From Porticoccus sp. (GTDB taxonomy: Bacteria > Pseudomonadota > Gammaproteobacteria > Pseudomonadales > Porticoccaceae), in assembly GCA_002707685.1 (NCBI GenBank), contig PANQ01000035.1:11005-54816 (forward strand): a stretch of DNA of 43,812 nt, read 5' to 3'. The notes below the pieces were generated by a model that was given only the letters and a program-made list of their open reading frames with translations, made no database searches and was not told where the DNA came from. The position numbers were made by a program, and so were the translations under genes. Within the stretch, counting starts at the first letter, position 1; every line of letters starts with the position of its first letter. Shown one piece after another: positions 20,863-30,503 of the stretch.

Positions 20863-22695
20863 ATGAGCTCAAAAGAAGAGCTTTATAAAGTACTGGTTGA
20901 ATCAGTTCCCTACGGCACCCTTTTCTTTGCTTACGGCGTCTGTATCGATGCCAACAAACATGCACTCGCCCTTTTGGGCTGCGACCTCAAGCAGCTGGTG
21001 GGCGCTTCAGTGGACAGCATTACCGGTGACGAATCCACCGCGCTTGTCGATCTCAAGTTGCAACTGAAAAAAGCCTTGCGGAACCGTACTGAAAAGCTGG
21101 ACTGGTCATGTCCCGGTCGTACCGAAACTGTGGCTGTCAGTATTGTTTATGTGGGTGACGACAATAGAGAACTGGTGGTTATGCTGCACACTCAGGAATT
21201 GGCCTGCGATGTTGCTTCACCTTCTGTCAGTGAGCCGGGATTCGTCGCCGGTGCTGAATCACTCGAAAATGTCGAAGTTAGCTCCCCTGATGTGATATTG
21301 CCCGCCAGTGATATTTATGACGGTGCTGATGTTGTCGTCGATGATGAAGATGTCAGCAATCCAGGCGTTAAGCCCTGGGAGGAGTCTGCCAGGGATCACT
21401 ATTATGACAGTCTTACGGGTTTGCCCAATCGACAATTGCTGATTCAGTCCATCAGCCGGTATCTGGCCCTCCATGACAGTCAGCCGATATGTGGTGCCCT
21501 GATGATTGTCGACCTTGATCACTTCAAGGATATTAATGATTCCTGGGGCAATGCTGTGGGAGATCAGGTGATCAAGAAGATTGGTCAGACGTTATCTCGC
21601 CTTGTTACTGGGGGTAACGTGCTTGCCCGTATGAGCGGCGATGAGTTCGTGCTTTTTATTCCCCATCTGTCTGATGACTTGTCAAAAGCCGCTTGGAGTG
21701 CGCAGTCGTTGGCCGAAAAGTTGGGTGAAATGGTTGCGAGCCCTCTGTTTCTCGATGGCCATGAAGTCATACTGACCGCCAGTGTCGGTATTGCACTTAT
21801 TTCAGACAGCGGCATCAGTGCCGAGCGCGTACTCCAGTTTGCCGATACAGCCATGTACGAGGCGAAGCGCAAGGGCCGCAACAGCATCGCTTTTTTTGAT
21901 CCCTGCATTTCGGAGAAAGCGCAGCGGCAGATTGGCATGAATACCCGATTGCGCAAGGCAATGGATAACCACGAGTTTGTGCTCTATATCCAGCCGCAAA
22001 TTTCTGTTGAGACAGGACAGTTACTGGGTGGTGAGGCGCTATTGCGCTGGATGAATTCGGATAAAATAACCAACATGCCTTCGGAGTTTATTCCGGTACT
22101 TGAATCTTCCGGTCTGATCGTAGACGTAGGCCGGTGGGTTATTCGCACCTCTTGTGAGTACATCCGGAATTTTATTGATCAGGGTATCTGGCAAGACCAC
22201 ATGCGGCTCGGCATCAATATCAGCCCACGCCAGTTTCGCGATCCCCAATTGCTGGATATCGTCCAGCACAGCATGAGCAGTTACAACATAGACCCAAGCT
22301 TCCTCAATTTCGAAGTCACGGAAAATCTGGTCATTGAAGATGTGGATGAGGCCATTCGCAAGATGGAGGCAATCAAATCGCTGGGTTCCATGTTTTCAAT
22401 TGATGATTTCGGTATTGGCTACTCTTCCATGATTTACCTGAAGCGTCTGCCGTTTGACCAGCTGAAGATTGATCGTGAGTTTATCCGAAATATTCATCGC
22501 GACCCCGAGAGTCGGGGTATTGTGGAAGCTATCATGGCTGTGTCAAAGCAGTATGGTTTGAAAGTTACCGCGGAGGGGGTCGAGACACCGGAAGCCCTTG
22601 AGATACTTCGGGAGCTGGGTTGCCATTCCTATCAGGGTGCCCACTTCAGTATGCCTATTTCCTGTGATCGTTTTACCAAACTGCTGGCTGCCTGA
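20863..22695 (+). CDS. PAS-GGDEF-EAL cyclic-di-GMP signalling protein
   Basis: 610 residues from ATG 20863, with AAGGGG 5 bases upstream. Residues 1-85 are PAS-like (LYKVLVESVPYGTLFFAYG). An acidic linker runs to about 170. The GGDEF domain (about 178-340) starts DSLTGLPNRQLL and has SGDEF near residue 257 where GGDEF is standard. The EAL domain (about 355-610) keeps EALLRW, NISPRQF, FEVTEN, DDFGIGYSSM, LPFDQLKIDREFI, VTAEGVET and a QGAHFSMPI end, so phosphodiesterase activity is likely while cyclase activity is uncertain. No membrane segment was seen. It occupies the place normally taken by iscA-hscBA-fdx-iscX, 38 bases after the iscU remnant, and may be transcribed from the IscR-controlled promoter. 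Confidence 0.93.
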   Translation: MSSKEELYKVLVESVPYGTLFFAYGVCIDANKHALALLGCDLKQLVGASVDSITGDESTALVDLKLQLKKALRNRTEKLDWSCPGRTETVAVSIVYVGDDNRELVVMLHTQELACDVASPSVSEPGFVAGAESLENVEVSSPDVILPASDIYDGADVVVDDEDVSNPGVKPWEESARDHYYDSLTGLPNRQLLIQSISRYLALHDSQPICGALMIVDLDHFKDINDSWGNAVGDQVIKKIGQTLSRLVTGGNVLARMSGDEFVLFIPHLSDDLSKAAWSAQSLAEKLGEMVASPLFLDGHEVILTASVGIALISDSGISAERVLQFADTAMYEAKRKGRNSIAFFDPCISEKAQRQIGMNTRLRKAMDNHEFVLYIQPQISVETGQLLGGEALLRWMNSDKITNMPSEFIPVLESSGLIVDVGRWVIRTSCEYIRNFIDQGIWQDHMRLGINISPRQFRDPQLLDIVQHSMSSYNIDPSFLNFEVTENLVIEDVDEAIRKMEAIKSLGSMFSIDDFGIGYSSMIYLKRLPFDQLKIDREFIRNIHRDPESRGIVEAIMAVSKQYGLKVTAEGVETPEALEILRELGCHSYQGAHFSMPISCDRFTKLLAA

Positions 22696-22731
22696 CTTTC
22701 CAGAAGAATCGGAATTTACTTTTGCTCTTTC

Positions 22732-22760
22732 TTGTAACCCTTTGTACCAAAGCGTAAAAT
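22732..22760 (+). promoter_or_regulatory. Putative sigma-70 promoter of ndk
   Basis: TTGTAA (22732-22737) and TAAAAT (22755-22760) are spaced by 17 bases, 85 bases upstream of the ndk start. Confidence 0.55.
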
Positions 22761-22845
22761 GGCGCCTTTTTAAGCAGACATGTACGGTCGTATTTTGCGA
22801 CTTTCTTTCGCTTCTTTACCTGCCGCCATCTTTTGGAGACCCTAA

Positions 22846-23271
22846 ATGGCTATAGAACGCACCCTTTCCATCATCAAGCCAGATGCAGTGAGCAAAAATG
22901 TTATTGGTCAGATCTATTCACGGTTTGAAAAGGCCGGCCTGAAAGTCGTTGCAGCAAAAATGATGCACCTTTCCGAAGAAAAAGCCGGTGGCTTTTATGC
23001 GGAGCACAAAGAGCGCCCGTTTTATGCCGATTTGGTGGGTTTTATGACCTCTGGTCCTGTCATGATCCAGGTGCTTGAGGGCGAAAATGCTGTGATCGTT
23101 AACCGCGATCTTATGGGAGCAACGAATCCCAAAGAAGCGGCAGCTGGCACTATTCGTGCCGACTTTGCCGAATCGATTGACGCCAATGCTGTGCACGGTT
23201 CAGATTCACCGGCTTCAGCCGCCCGTGAAATTTCCTATTTCTTTGATGATGGTGAAATTTGCCCACGCTAG
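22846..23271 (+). CDS. ndk: Nucleoside diphosphate kinase
   Basis: Ndk moves the gamma phosphate between nucleoside triphosphates and diphosphates through a phosphohistidine. The 141-residue product (E. coli 143) begins [21 protein letters not shown] and has His117 in NAVHGSDS, the phosphorylated residue. ATG 22846 follows GGAGACCCTAA. ndk-rlmN is a conserved pair; rlmN starts 37 bases after the stop. Confidence 0.98.
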   Translation: MAIERTLSIIKPDAVSKNVIGQIYSRFEKAGLKVVAAKMMHLSEEKAGGFYAEHKERPFYADLVGFMTSGPVMIQVLEGENAVIVNRDLMGATNPKEAAAGTIRADFAESIDANAVHGSDSPASAAREISYFFDDGEICPR

Positions 23272-23308
23272 TTTCTGTCATTTCCGGTATCGCCGTGCAG
23301 AATAAGCC

Positions 23309-24475
23309 ATGAGCCTAATTCTTGCCGACGTCAATACCGCCGTTGAGCCCCAGGGGTTGAAAACCAATCTGCTGGGGCTTTCTGCTGAAAAATTGTCAGA
23401 CTTTTTTGTTAATACGCTGGCAGAAAAACCCTTCCGTGCTTCGCAAATATTGAAGTGGATACACCAGCTGGGTGTGGATGACTTTGATCAGATGACCAAT
23501 CTGTCTAAGCCCCTGCGCGAGAGGCTCAAGCAGGTTGCCGAGATTCGCGCTCCGGAGGTGGTTTCCCAACAGGATTCCACAGACGGCACTCGAAAATGGC
23601 TGATTCGCGTTACTGGTGGCAGCTGCATTGAAACAGTGTTCATCCCGGAAAAGGATCGAGGTACGCTCTGTGTCTCATCTCAGGTGGGCTGTTCACTGGA
23701 CTGCAGCTTTTGTGCAACCGGGAAACAGGGATTTAACCGAGATCTGACGGCCGCAGAAATTATTGGGCAGGTCTGGATAGCTGCCAAATCTTTTGATTCC
23801 CTGGGTGTCGGAAAAGACCGGGTGGTGAGTAATGTCGTCATGATGGGTATGGGCGAGCCGCTACTCAACTTTGAGAACGTTGTCGACGCCATGGGTCTGA
23901 TGCTTCATGACAATGCCTATGGACTGTCAAAGCGCCGGGTGACCTTGAGCACATCAGGTGTCGTTCCGGCACTGGATCGGCTCGGCGATGTTTCGGATGT
24001 CTCGCTGGCTATTTCTCTTCACGCACCCAACGATGCGTTGCGCGACCAGTTAGTACCGATCAATAAAAAATACCCGATTGCCATGTTGCTTGACTCCGCC
24101 CGTCGTTACCTTGACAAGATGCCTGACGTGCGCCGCAAGATTACTATTGAATATACGATGATGGACCGGATAAATGATCGCGATGAGCATGCGCGGGAGT
24201 TGGCCCTATTGCTGAAAGATATCCCCTGCAAAATCAACCTGATTCCGTTTAACCCGTTTACCGGTTCATCCTACAGGCGAGTGACCAACACCGCGCTAAA
24301 TCGTTTCAGGGATATCCTTCATCAGGAGGGATATACCGTAACTGTCCGAACGACTCGTGGAGACGATATTGCGGCAGCCTGTGGCCAGCTTGCCGGTACG
24401 GTCAACGACAGGACCCGCCGTAGTCAACGCTATCAACAAGAACAGCAAGTAGTGCCCGTGAGGTTTATAGGTTGA
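23309..24475 (+). CDS. rlmN: Dual-specificity 23S rRNA/tRNA adenine C2-methyltransferase RlmN
   Basis: RlmN is a radical-SAM enzyme that methylates C2 of A2503 in 23S rRNA and A37 in some tRNAs. The 388-residue product (E. coli 384) has the cluster motif CSLDCSFC, with Cys128, Cys132 and Cys135, followed by [29 protein letters not shown] and SLHAPND follow, and the methyl-carrying Cys is in the C-terminal AAACGQLAG. It needs a [4Fe-4S] cluster, which is notable given the broken isc operon just upstream. Confidence 0.97.
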   Translation: MSLILADVNTAVEPQGLKTNLLGLSAEKLSDFFVNTLAEKPFRASQILKWIHQLGVDDFDQMTNLSKPLRERLKQVAEIRAPEVVSQQDSTDGTRKWLIRVTGGSCIETVFIPEKDRGTLCVSSQVGCSLDCSFCATGKQGFNRDLTAAEIIGQVWIAAKSFDSLGVGKDRVVSNVVMMGMGEPLLNFENVVDAMGLMLHDNAYGLSKRRVTLSTSGVVPALDRLGDVSDVSLAISLHAPNDALRDQLVPINKKYPIAMLLDSARRYLDKMPDVRRKITIEYTMMDRINDRDEHARELALLLKDIPCKINLIPFNPFTGSSYRRVTNTALNRFRDILHQEGYTVTVRTTRGDDIAAACGQLAGTVNDRTRRSQRYQQEQQVVPVRFIG

Positions 24476-24503
24476 TTATAAGGTTTAGTGGGCCACAGAG
24501 GTC

Positions 24504-25292
24504 ATGCGTATGAAGCGGAAATTGTCCTCAGTATTTTTTATTGTCGGGCTGCTGGCCGTGTTGCTCTCCGTTGGTTGTTCGACGACAAAAACTGGTACCG
24601 ATGTCGATAAGCAGAGGGTATTGGAAAATCGTCTTGATCTCGCGATGGGGTATTTGACAAGGGGGGATCATGAGCGCACCCGCTTTCACCTCAATAAAGC
24701 GATGGAAGTAGACAGTAGTTCTCCTGCTGTGCACGACGCCTGGGCATTGTTGTATCAACAGGAAAAAGAATTTGAAGAAGCAGAGAGTCATTTTCGTAAG
24801 GCACTGAGCTATGACCCGACATTTACCCGGGGACGCAATAATTACGGTATGTTCCTGCTGAACATGGATCGCTTCGAAGATGCCTATGATCAGTTTCTGA
24901 AAGGCTCCGAGGACCTCGGTTACCCCAGGCGAGCTGAACTTTTTCTCAAGGTTGGTGTGACGGCGCTACAGCTCAACAAGGTGTCAGAGGCTGAAGCTGC
25001 TTTTGAGAAAGCGCTAGATCTGGATTCACGAATGTCTCTGGCGCATATCGAGTTGGCTGATCTGGCTTTCAGAAGGGGTGACTATCAGCGGGCACAGCAA
25101 CGGTTAAATCAATACAACAGTACCAGAAACAGCCCTACTCCCCGGGGGCTTTGGCTGGGAGTCAGGCTTGCGGATAAATTGGGTAATAGTGATGCAGAGG
25201 CTAGCCAGGGGCTGGCGTTGAGGAACCTTTATCCTGATTCACGGGAGAATCAGCAATACAAAAACTGGTTGAATAATGAGCAAAAACCCTAG
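24504..25292 (+). CDS. pilF: Type IV pilus biogenesis/stability lipoprotein PilF (PilW), TPR
   Basis: PilF (PilW) is an outer-membrane lipoprotein that helps assemble the PilQ secretin of type IV pili. The 262-residue protein has a signal peptide with lipobox SVGC (Cys25), then tetratricopeptide repeats, for example residues from DLAMGYLTRGDHERTRFHLN and YQQEKEFEEAESHFRKALSY on, up to AHIELADLAFRRGDYQRA. Its position between rlmN and rodZ is the standard one for pilF in Pseudomonas-type genomes. The last 17 bases overlap the start of rodZ, so translation is coupled. Confidence 0.88.
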   Translation: MRMKRKLSSVFFIVGLLAVLLSVGCSTTKTGTDVDKQRVLENRLDLAMGYLTRGDHERTRFHLNKAMEVDSSSPAVHDAWALLYQQEKEFEEAESHFRKALSYDPTFTRGRNNYGMFLLNMDRFEDAYDQFLKGSEDLGYPRRAELFLKVGVTALQLNKVSEAEAAFEKALDLDSRMSLAHIELADLAFRRGDYQRAQQRLNQYNSTRNSPTPRGLWLGVRLADKLGNSDAEASQGLALRNLYPDSRENQQYKNWLNNEQKP

Positions 25293-26103
25293 CGAGGAAC
25301 CATTGCAGCAACCTGTGCCGGAAAAAACTTCGCCCGGGGAAATCCTGCGTCGGACCAGAAGGGAGCGCGGGCTAAGTATCGAGGATGTCACCGGAGGAAT
25401 GGGTATAACGAAGGCGACTCTGAATGCGTTGGAAAATGATGATTTTGACCGTTTGCCATCGCCTCTTTTCGTCAAAGGTTACGTCAAAACCTACTGTGCC
25501 TTACTGGGTCTCCCCGATCAGGATTTGCTTGTAAACCTCGAACAATCGATGAGTGATTTGGGTATTCACCAGCGAGAGCCCGCCATAAAATTCCCGCCTG
25601 CACCAAATAGAATCGGCCGTTTCTTAAAAAATGTCCTTCCCTTGGCGGTGGTGACCATTTTGATTGTGATTGCATTACTGCTGGTCATTCAAGTGGCTGA
25701 TAGAGTTAAATTACCTTTTTTTGACAGTGGCAAACCATTGCTCGGTTCAGCCAGATCCACTGTTCTGAGTATGAAACCGGCCATGGCCTCAATAATGGAT
25801 CAGGAAGTCAAAGAGTCAGACGATACAGTAGATAAGCAGGATAATCCTCAGACGATGACGCTAAATGTCACCCAGCAGAGCTGGGTAGAGGTGTTCGATG
25901 CCTCTGGTGATCTTTTGCTTGCTGACCTCCAGCCACCGGGAACACGGCTAGAGGTAACCGGTGATGCACCTTTTAAGGTGAACTTGGGTTATGCGCAGGG
26001 CGTGGAAATTCATTACGGCGGGAAAGTGGTGCCGGTATCCAATATCGCTGCAGATAACACGGCTTTTGTTAGCGTCGGTCTTGACTCTGATCTGGAAAAT
26101 TGA
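25276..26103 (+). CDS. rodZ: Cytoskeletal membrane protein RodZ
   Basis: RodZ links the MreB cytoskeleton to the inner membrane and supports rod shape. The 275-residue protein has a Cro/C1-like HTH at about 20-90 (GEILRRTRRERGLSIEDV, TLNALENDDFDRLPSP, GYVKTYCALLGL), one membrane helix at 118-140, and a periplasmic DUF4115 domain in the last 75 residues (TQQSWVEVFDASGDLLLADL, GDAPFKVNLG). It starts inside the end of pilF and is followed by ispG after 6 bases. Confidence 0.93.
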   Translation: MSKNPSEEPLQQPVPEKTSPGEILRRTRRERGLSIEDVTGGMGITKATLNALENDDFDRLPSPLFVKGYVKTYCALLGLPDQDLLVNLEQSMSDLGIHQREPAIKFPPAPNRIGRFLKNVLPLAVVTILIVIALLLVIQVADRVKLPFFDSGKPLLGSARSTVLSMKPAMASIMDQEVKESDDTVDKQDNPQTMTLNVTQQSWVEVFDASGDLLLADLQPPGTRLEVTGDAPFKVNLGYAQGVEIHYGGKVVPVSNIAADNTAFVSVGLDSDLEN

Positions 26104-26109
26104 AAAGTT

Positions 26110-27222
26110 ATGCAATCCCTGTCACCCATTGTAAGAAGAAAATCACGTCAGATTATGGTGGGCAATGTGCCAGTGGGCGGTGATGCGCCTATAACCATTC
26201 AAAGCATGACCAATACAGAAACTACTGACGTGACGGCCACGGTCTCACAGATCAATCGGCTGATTGCCGCAGGTGCTGACATTGTCAGGGTATCCGTGCC
26301 CTCTATGGAAGCAGCAGAGGCGTTTGGTGCTATCCGCAAACAGGTTGCGGTACCTTTGGTGGCCGATATTCACTTCGATTATCGCATTGCCCTCAGAGTG
26401 GCAGATCTCGGGGTGGACTGCCTACGCATAAATCCGGGCAACATAGGACGTGAAAAACGTGTTCAGGCTGTGGTCGATAAAGCGCGGGACCTGAATATTC
26501 CGATCCGGATTGGTGTCAATGCTGGCTCGCTGGAAAAAGATCTACAAAAAAAATACGGTGAGCCGACGCCAGACGCACTGGTTGAGTCCGCGATGAGACA
26601 CGTTGAGATTCTCGACAAGCTCAATTTTCATAACTTCAAGCTGAGCCTGAAAGCCTCAGATATTTTCATGGCGGTGGCTGCCTATCGAAAAATTGCCACT
26701 ATGATTGATAACCCCTTACATTTGGGGATCACTGAAGCGGGCGGCTTGCGTGGTGGAACGGTCAAATCCTCTATTGGCCTCGGTTTGCTTTTGATGGATG
26801 GCATCGGTGATACCATTCGCGTATCGCTTGCAGCCGATCCCGTAGAAGAGGTTAAGGTGGGCTGGGACATGCTGAAAAGTCTCAGATTGCGTAGCAAAGG
26901 GGTTAACTTTATAGCCTGCCCCAGCTGTTCCCGACAAAATTTTGACGTCATTAAAACCATGAATGAATTGGAGTTGCGCCTTGAAGATATTACGACTCCG
27001 ATAGATGTGGCTGTTATCGGCTGTATCGTGAATGGCCCGGGAGAAGCAAAGGAAGTTGACTTGGGCCTGACTGGAGGTACGCCCAATAACCTGGTTTATA
27101 TCGATGGCAAGCCAAGCCAGAAGCTTTCCCAGAACAATTTGGTGGATGAGCTCGAAAACTTAATTCGCAACAAAGCTGCCCTCAAAGCAGCACAACAAGA
27201 AAATCTCATAGCGAAATCCTGA
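26110..27222 (+). CDS. ispG: 4-hydroxy-3-methylbut-2-en-1-yl diphosphate synthase
   Basis: IspG reduces MEcPP to HMBPP using a [4Fe-4S] cluster, the step after IspF. The 370-residue product (E. coli 372) has [48 protein letters not shown] and the cluster ligands in [10 protein letters not shown] and [10 protein letters not shown]. Its TGA overlaps the hisS ATG by one base. The conserved order rodZ-ispG-hisS is kept. It is an essential Fe-S enzyme in a genome segment whose ISC scaffold is dead. Confidence 0.97.
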   Translation: MQSLSPIVRRKSRQIMVGNVPVGGDAPITIQSMTNTETTDVTATVSQINRLIAAGADIVRVSVPSMEAAEAFGAIRKQVAVPLVADIHFDYRIALRVADLGVDCLRINPGNIGREKRVQAVVDKARDLNIPIRIGVNAGSLEKDLQKKYGEPTPDALVESAMRHVEILDKLNFHNFKLSLKASDIFMAVAAYRKIATMIDNPLHLGITEAGGLRGGTVKSSIGLGLLLMDGIGDTIRVSLAADPVEEVKVGWDMLKSLRLRSKGVNFIACPSCSRQNFDVIKTMNELELRLEDITTPIDVAVIGCIVNGPGEAKEVDLGLTGGTPNNLVYIDGKPSQKLSQNNLVDELENLIRNKAALKAAQQENLIAKS

Positions 27223-28508
27223 TGAAAAAAATGCAATCCATTCGGGGTATGAATGATCTGCTCCCCGAAGAGTCACCTGTTTGGCAATACCTCGAACGCT
27301 CTGTTGCGGATTTACTGGCACGATATGGTTACCGGGAAATTCGCTTTCCGGTCATCGAATCAACCGATCTGTTCAAGCGTTCCATAGGGGAGGTGACTGA
27401 CATTGTCGAAAAGGAAATGTATACCTTTAATGATCGCAATGGTGAGAGTCTGACCCTGCGTCCTGAGGGCACAGCAGGCTGTGTTCGTGCCTGTGAACAG
27501 CACGGCCTGCTTTATAATCAGACTCAACGGCTTTGGTATCAGGGACCGATGTTCCGTTATGAACGCCCGCAAAAGGGCCGTCTGCGACAATTTCACCAGA
27601 TAGGTGTTGAAGTATTTGGCCTCGATGGCCCCGATATTGATGCCGAGTTGCTGGCTATGACATGGCGACTTTGGCAGCAGCTCGGTATTGACCAGCAGGT
27701 TGCACTGCAGATCAACTCTCTCGGCACAACTGCATCAAGAGCGCGCTATCGCGATGCGCTGGTCGAGTACCTGACGCGACACAAGGACAGTCTCGATGAG
27801 GACAGTCAGCGACGGTTGCACAGCAACCCGATGCGGATTCTCGACAGTAAAAACCCGGCAGTTCAAACAGTCCTGGATGGCGCGCCCGTTCTGGATGATT
27901 TCCTAGATGACGAATCATTGCTCCATTTTCAGCAATTGCAGGTATTGCTCAATCAGGCCGGCGTGCCCTATCAGATAAATAGTCGCCTGGTCAGAGGACT
28001 TGATTACTACGGCAAGACGGTCTTTGAGTGGGTTACCGATGCGCTGGGGGCGCAGGGAGCCGTCTGTGCCGGTGGCCGTTATGATGGTCTGGTTGAACAA
28101 TTGGGAGGCAAACACACCCCTGCCGTCGGTTTTGCCATGGGGCTGGAGCGGTTGGTATTGTTGCTTGACGCGGCTGGTGTGGTGCCGGATAGTATCGCCC
28201 GGCAACTGGACGTCTATCTGGTAGCAGTGGGTGACGTGCAGGGTAAAGCCATTCAATTGGGTGAAGAGCTGCGGAGTCAGTGTCCACAATTGCGCCTACT
28301 TAACCACTGTGGCGGCGGTGGTTTCAAGGCACAAATGAAGAGAGCTGACAAGAGTAGTGCTCTTGTAGCCCTGATCCTCGGTGAGGATGAAGTGGTCAAC
28401 GATTGCGTTACGGTTAAATTTCTGCGCGAAGATAGACCGCAGGAAAGCATTGCCATTGATAGTGCAGTGGCGTTTTTAAAGCGTATTTTTTTGGTTAACG
28501 GGAGCTAG
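27222..28508 (+). CDS. hisS: Histidyl-tRNA synthetase
   Basis: HisS is a class II synthetase that charges tRNA-His. The 428-residue product (E. coli 424) starts [20 protein letters not shown]. Motif 2 lies in [22 protein letters not shown], the histidine-specific [15 protein letters not shown] and [13 protein letters not shown] segments follow, and motif 3 is [13 protein letters not shown]. The anticodon-binding domain ends the protein. It overlaps ispG by one base, and yfgM starts 2 bases after its stop. Confidence 0.98.
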   Translation: MKKMQSIRGMNDLLPEESPVWQYLERSVADLLARYGYREIRFPVIESTDLFKRSIGEVTDIVEKEMYTFNDRNGESLTLRPEGTAGCVRACEQHGLLYNQTQRLWYQGPMFRYERPQKGRLRQFHQIGVEVFGLDGPDIDAELLAMTWRLWQQLGIDQQVALQINSLGTTASRARYRDALVEYLTRHKDSLDEDSQRRLHSNPMRILDSKNPAVQTVLDGAPVLDDFLDDESLLHFQQLQVLLNQAGVPYQINSRLVRGLDYYGKTVFEWVTDALGAQGAVCAGGRYDGLVEQLGGKHTPAVGFAMGLERLVLLLDAAGVVPDSIARQLDVYLVAVGDVQGKAIQLGEELRSQCPQLRLLNHCGGGGFKAQMKRADKSSALVALILGEDEVVNDCVTVKFLREDRPQESIAIDSAVAFLKRIFLVNGS

Positions 28509-28510
28509 TT

Positions 28511-29215
28511 GTGGCAGAACATCTCAGTGATGAGGAACAGCTTGAAAGTTTTAAACGCTGGTTTAAAGAAAATGGTCTCTCCACGATTGTCGTTGTCGTA
28601 TTGGCTGCCGGTGGTTATTTCGGGTGGGAATTCTGGAAAGGCTATAGCGAGAAAACCGCGCAGGCCGCCTCCGTTATCTATCAGCAAATGATGGACACAG
28701 CGCTGGTTGACCCTGGTAAGCGCCTCAACGATAGCCAAAAAGACGAAATCGGTGATCTGGCTGTTCAGCTGAAAAAAGATTATTCAGGAACACAGTATGC
28801 CCGTTATGCCGCTATGTTATTGGCCAGACTGGCTGTCGAGGATGGTGAGTTTGAAACAGCTGCTGAGCAGCTACAGTGGGCAGATAAAGGAGCTGATGAG
28901 GGGCTGTCACTGGTGATAGGGTTGAGATTGGCGCGTATTGAAGCTGTCCGGGGAAATATAGATGCTGCCATAGAACTGCTGAATATCGAGGATGCAAAAA
29001 CAATGGCCAGTGCCTATGCCGAAGCGCGGGGTGATTTTTATTTGATGAAAGATGATCAGGATTCGGCTCACAGCGCTTACCTGCAGGCTTTGCAGTCTGT
29101 TGCACAAAATGACGACCAAAGCCGCTCCATTATCGAACTCAAGTTGAGGCATGTGGCTCCGGCTTCAGAAAACGAGTCTGATTCGATGGGTGCTTTCTCG
29201 GAGAACAATAAATGA
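28511..29215 (+). CDS. yfgM: YfgM-type periplasmic ancillary SecYEG translocon subunit
   Basis: YfgM is an inner-membrane anchored TPR-like protein that contacts SecYEG and periplasmic chaperones. The 234-residue protein starts with GTG 28511 (MAEHLSDEEQLESFKRWFKE), has one membrane helix at about 24-43 (STIVVVVLAAGGYFGWEFW), and a helical repeat periplasmic domain (AARLAVEDGEFETAAEQLQ-type sequence; ARGDFYLMKDDQDSAHSAYL). E. coli YfgM is 206 residues. Its last 4 bases overlap the bamB start (ATGA). The hisS-yfgM-bamB-der order is conserved. Confidence 0.9.
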   Translation: MAEHLSDEEQLESFKRWFKENGLSTIVVVVLAAGGYFGWEFWKGYSEKTAQAASVIYQQMMDTALVDPGKRLNDSQKDEIGDLAVQLKKDYSGTQYARYAAMLLARLAVEDGEFETAAEQLQWADKGADEGLSLVIGLRLARIEAVRGNIDAAIELLNIEDAKTMASAYAEARGDFYLMKDDQDSAHSAYLQALQSVAQNDDQSRSIIELKLRHVAPASENESDSMGAFSENNK

Positions 29216-30372
29216 GAAACCTGTTATGCCTTTTTCTTGCCTCATTACTGGTTTCAGGTTGTGGCCCCTTAAAAAATCTCGGCAGTGGCGGTAATGCGTC
29301 AGAAAAAACCGGCCCGGCGGCACTCGTTGCTTTTGAGCAGGAAGTAAACATAACCAAACTGTGGTCGACCAACACCTTGGGTGAATATGCGTCTATCAAC
29401 GGCGGGATTCGTCCGGTATTGGCAGCTGGTGTTATCTATGCTGCAGATAGTAGTGGTAATGTTGTTGCCGTTGATGCGGGCACCGGTAAGCAAATTTGGA
29501 AAAAAAGCATCGATTCACCGCTGGCTGGAGGCGTTGGCCTCGGCGGTAACCTGCTGGTTGTGGCGGGCACAGATGGTGATGTCTTTGCGTTGGAAACCGA
29601 AACCGGCGAACAACGTTGGAGTGTTCGGGTTACGAGTGAAGTTTTGGCCGCTCCGGCAGTGAATAACGCTGTCGTCGTCGTGCAAAGCCATGATGGAAAG
29701 CTGGTGGGCTTGCACGCTTCCAATGGTGAAAGGCGATGGCAGTATGAAATTGACTCCCCTATTTTAACCCTGCGAGGCACCAGTCCCCCGATTCTGTCAG
29801 ACGGTATGCTGATAGCCGGGTTCGCAAATGGCAAACTTGTGGCGTTGGCAGCTGAGTCCGGTTCTCTCCTTTGGGAGAATCGGCTGGCCATTCCTCAGGG
29901 CCGAACCGAGCTTGAGCGACTGATCGATATTGATGGACGTGCTGTGCTGGTGGATGAGGTGATCTATGCCTCTTCTTATCAGGGGCGAATTGGTGCCATT
30001 GCAAAGGCCACAGGACGCGGTATCTGGTACCAGAATTCTTCTTCAGTTCATGACCTAGCCTATGGTCTTGGGCAGGTGTATTCAGTGCAGAAAGACGATG
30101 AAGTACGTGCAATCAGAGGTAATAGCGGACAGACACTCTGGAGTAATGATCAGTTGAGTTTACGCAAGTTAAACAGCCCGGTCACCATTGAAGCCTATCT
30201 GGCAGTGGCAGATGCAGAAGGTTACCTTCATCTGCTATCACAAACTGATGGTCGATTTGTTGCACGGGTTAAAGTCGATGGTGATGGTGTTACTGCTCCC
30301 ATGATTGCTGATGGACAAAAACTTTATGTGCAAGATAACGGTGGCGGGTTGACCGCTTATCAGTTTGACTGA
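29212..30372 (+). CDS. bamB: Outer membrane protein assembly factor BamB
   Basis: BamB is the lipoprotein beta-propeller of the BAM complex that inserts outer-membrane proteins such as OmpW encoded downstream. The 386-residue product (E. coli 392) has signal peptide MRNLLCLFLASLLVSGC with lipobox VSGC (Cys17). It then has repeated PQQ-like blades: VIYAADSSGNVVAVDAGTGK, GDVFALETETGEQRWSVRV, HDGKLVGLHASNGERRWQYE and YASSYQGRIGAIAKATGRGI. Translation is coupled to yfgM by a 4-base overlap. Confidence 0.96.
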   Translation: MRNLLCLFLASLLVSGCGPLKNLGSGGNASEKTGPAALVAFEQEVNITKLWSTNTLGEYASINGGIRPVLAAGVIYAADSSGNVVAVDAGTGKQIWKKSIDSPLAGGVGLGGNLLVVAGTDGDVFALETETGEQRWSVRVTSEVLAAPAVNNAVVVVQSHDGKLVGLHASNGERRWQYEIDSPILTLRGTSPPILSDGMLIAGFANGKLVALAAESGSLLWENRLAIPQGRTELERLIDIDGRAVLVDEVIYASSYQGRIGAIAKATGRGIWYQNSSSVHDLAYGLGQVYSVQKDDEVRAIRGNSGQTLWSNDQLSLRKLNSPVTIEAYLAVADAEGYLHLLSQTDGRFVARVKVDGDGVTAPMIADGQKLYVQDNGGGLTAYQFD

Positions 30373-30503
30373 AACCGCCATTGAACAGCTGATCTGTTTG
30401 ATACTTTGATATCTCTGCATAGGCAGTCCTTGCCTGCCAGTTGTATGCTGGTGTTGCCAATAGCCATTCACCGAGCTAAGAAACCATCAATGGGTATAAA
30501 TAC

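Noticed and set aside
20534..20965. 143-codon open frame on the minus strand across the iscU remnant
   Set aside because: The plus strand clearly reads as IscU pieces. The antisense frame has no family signature and crosses into the GGDEF-EAL gene.
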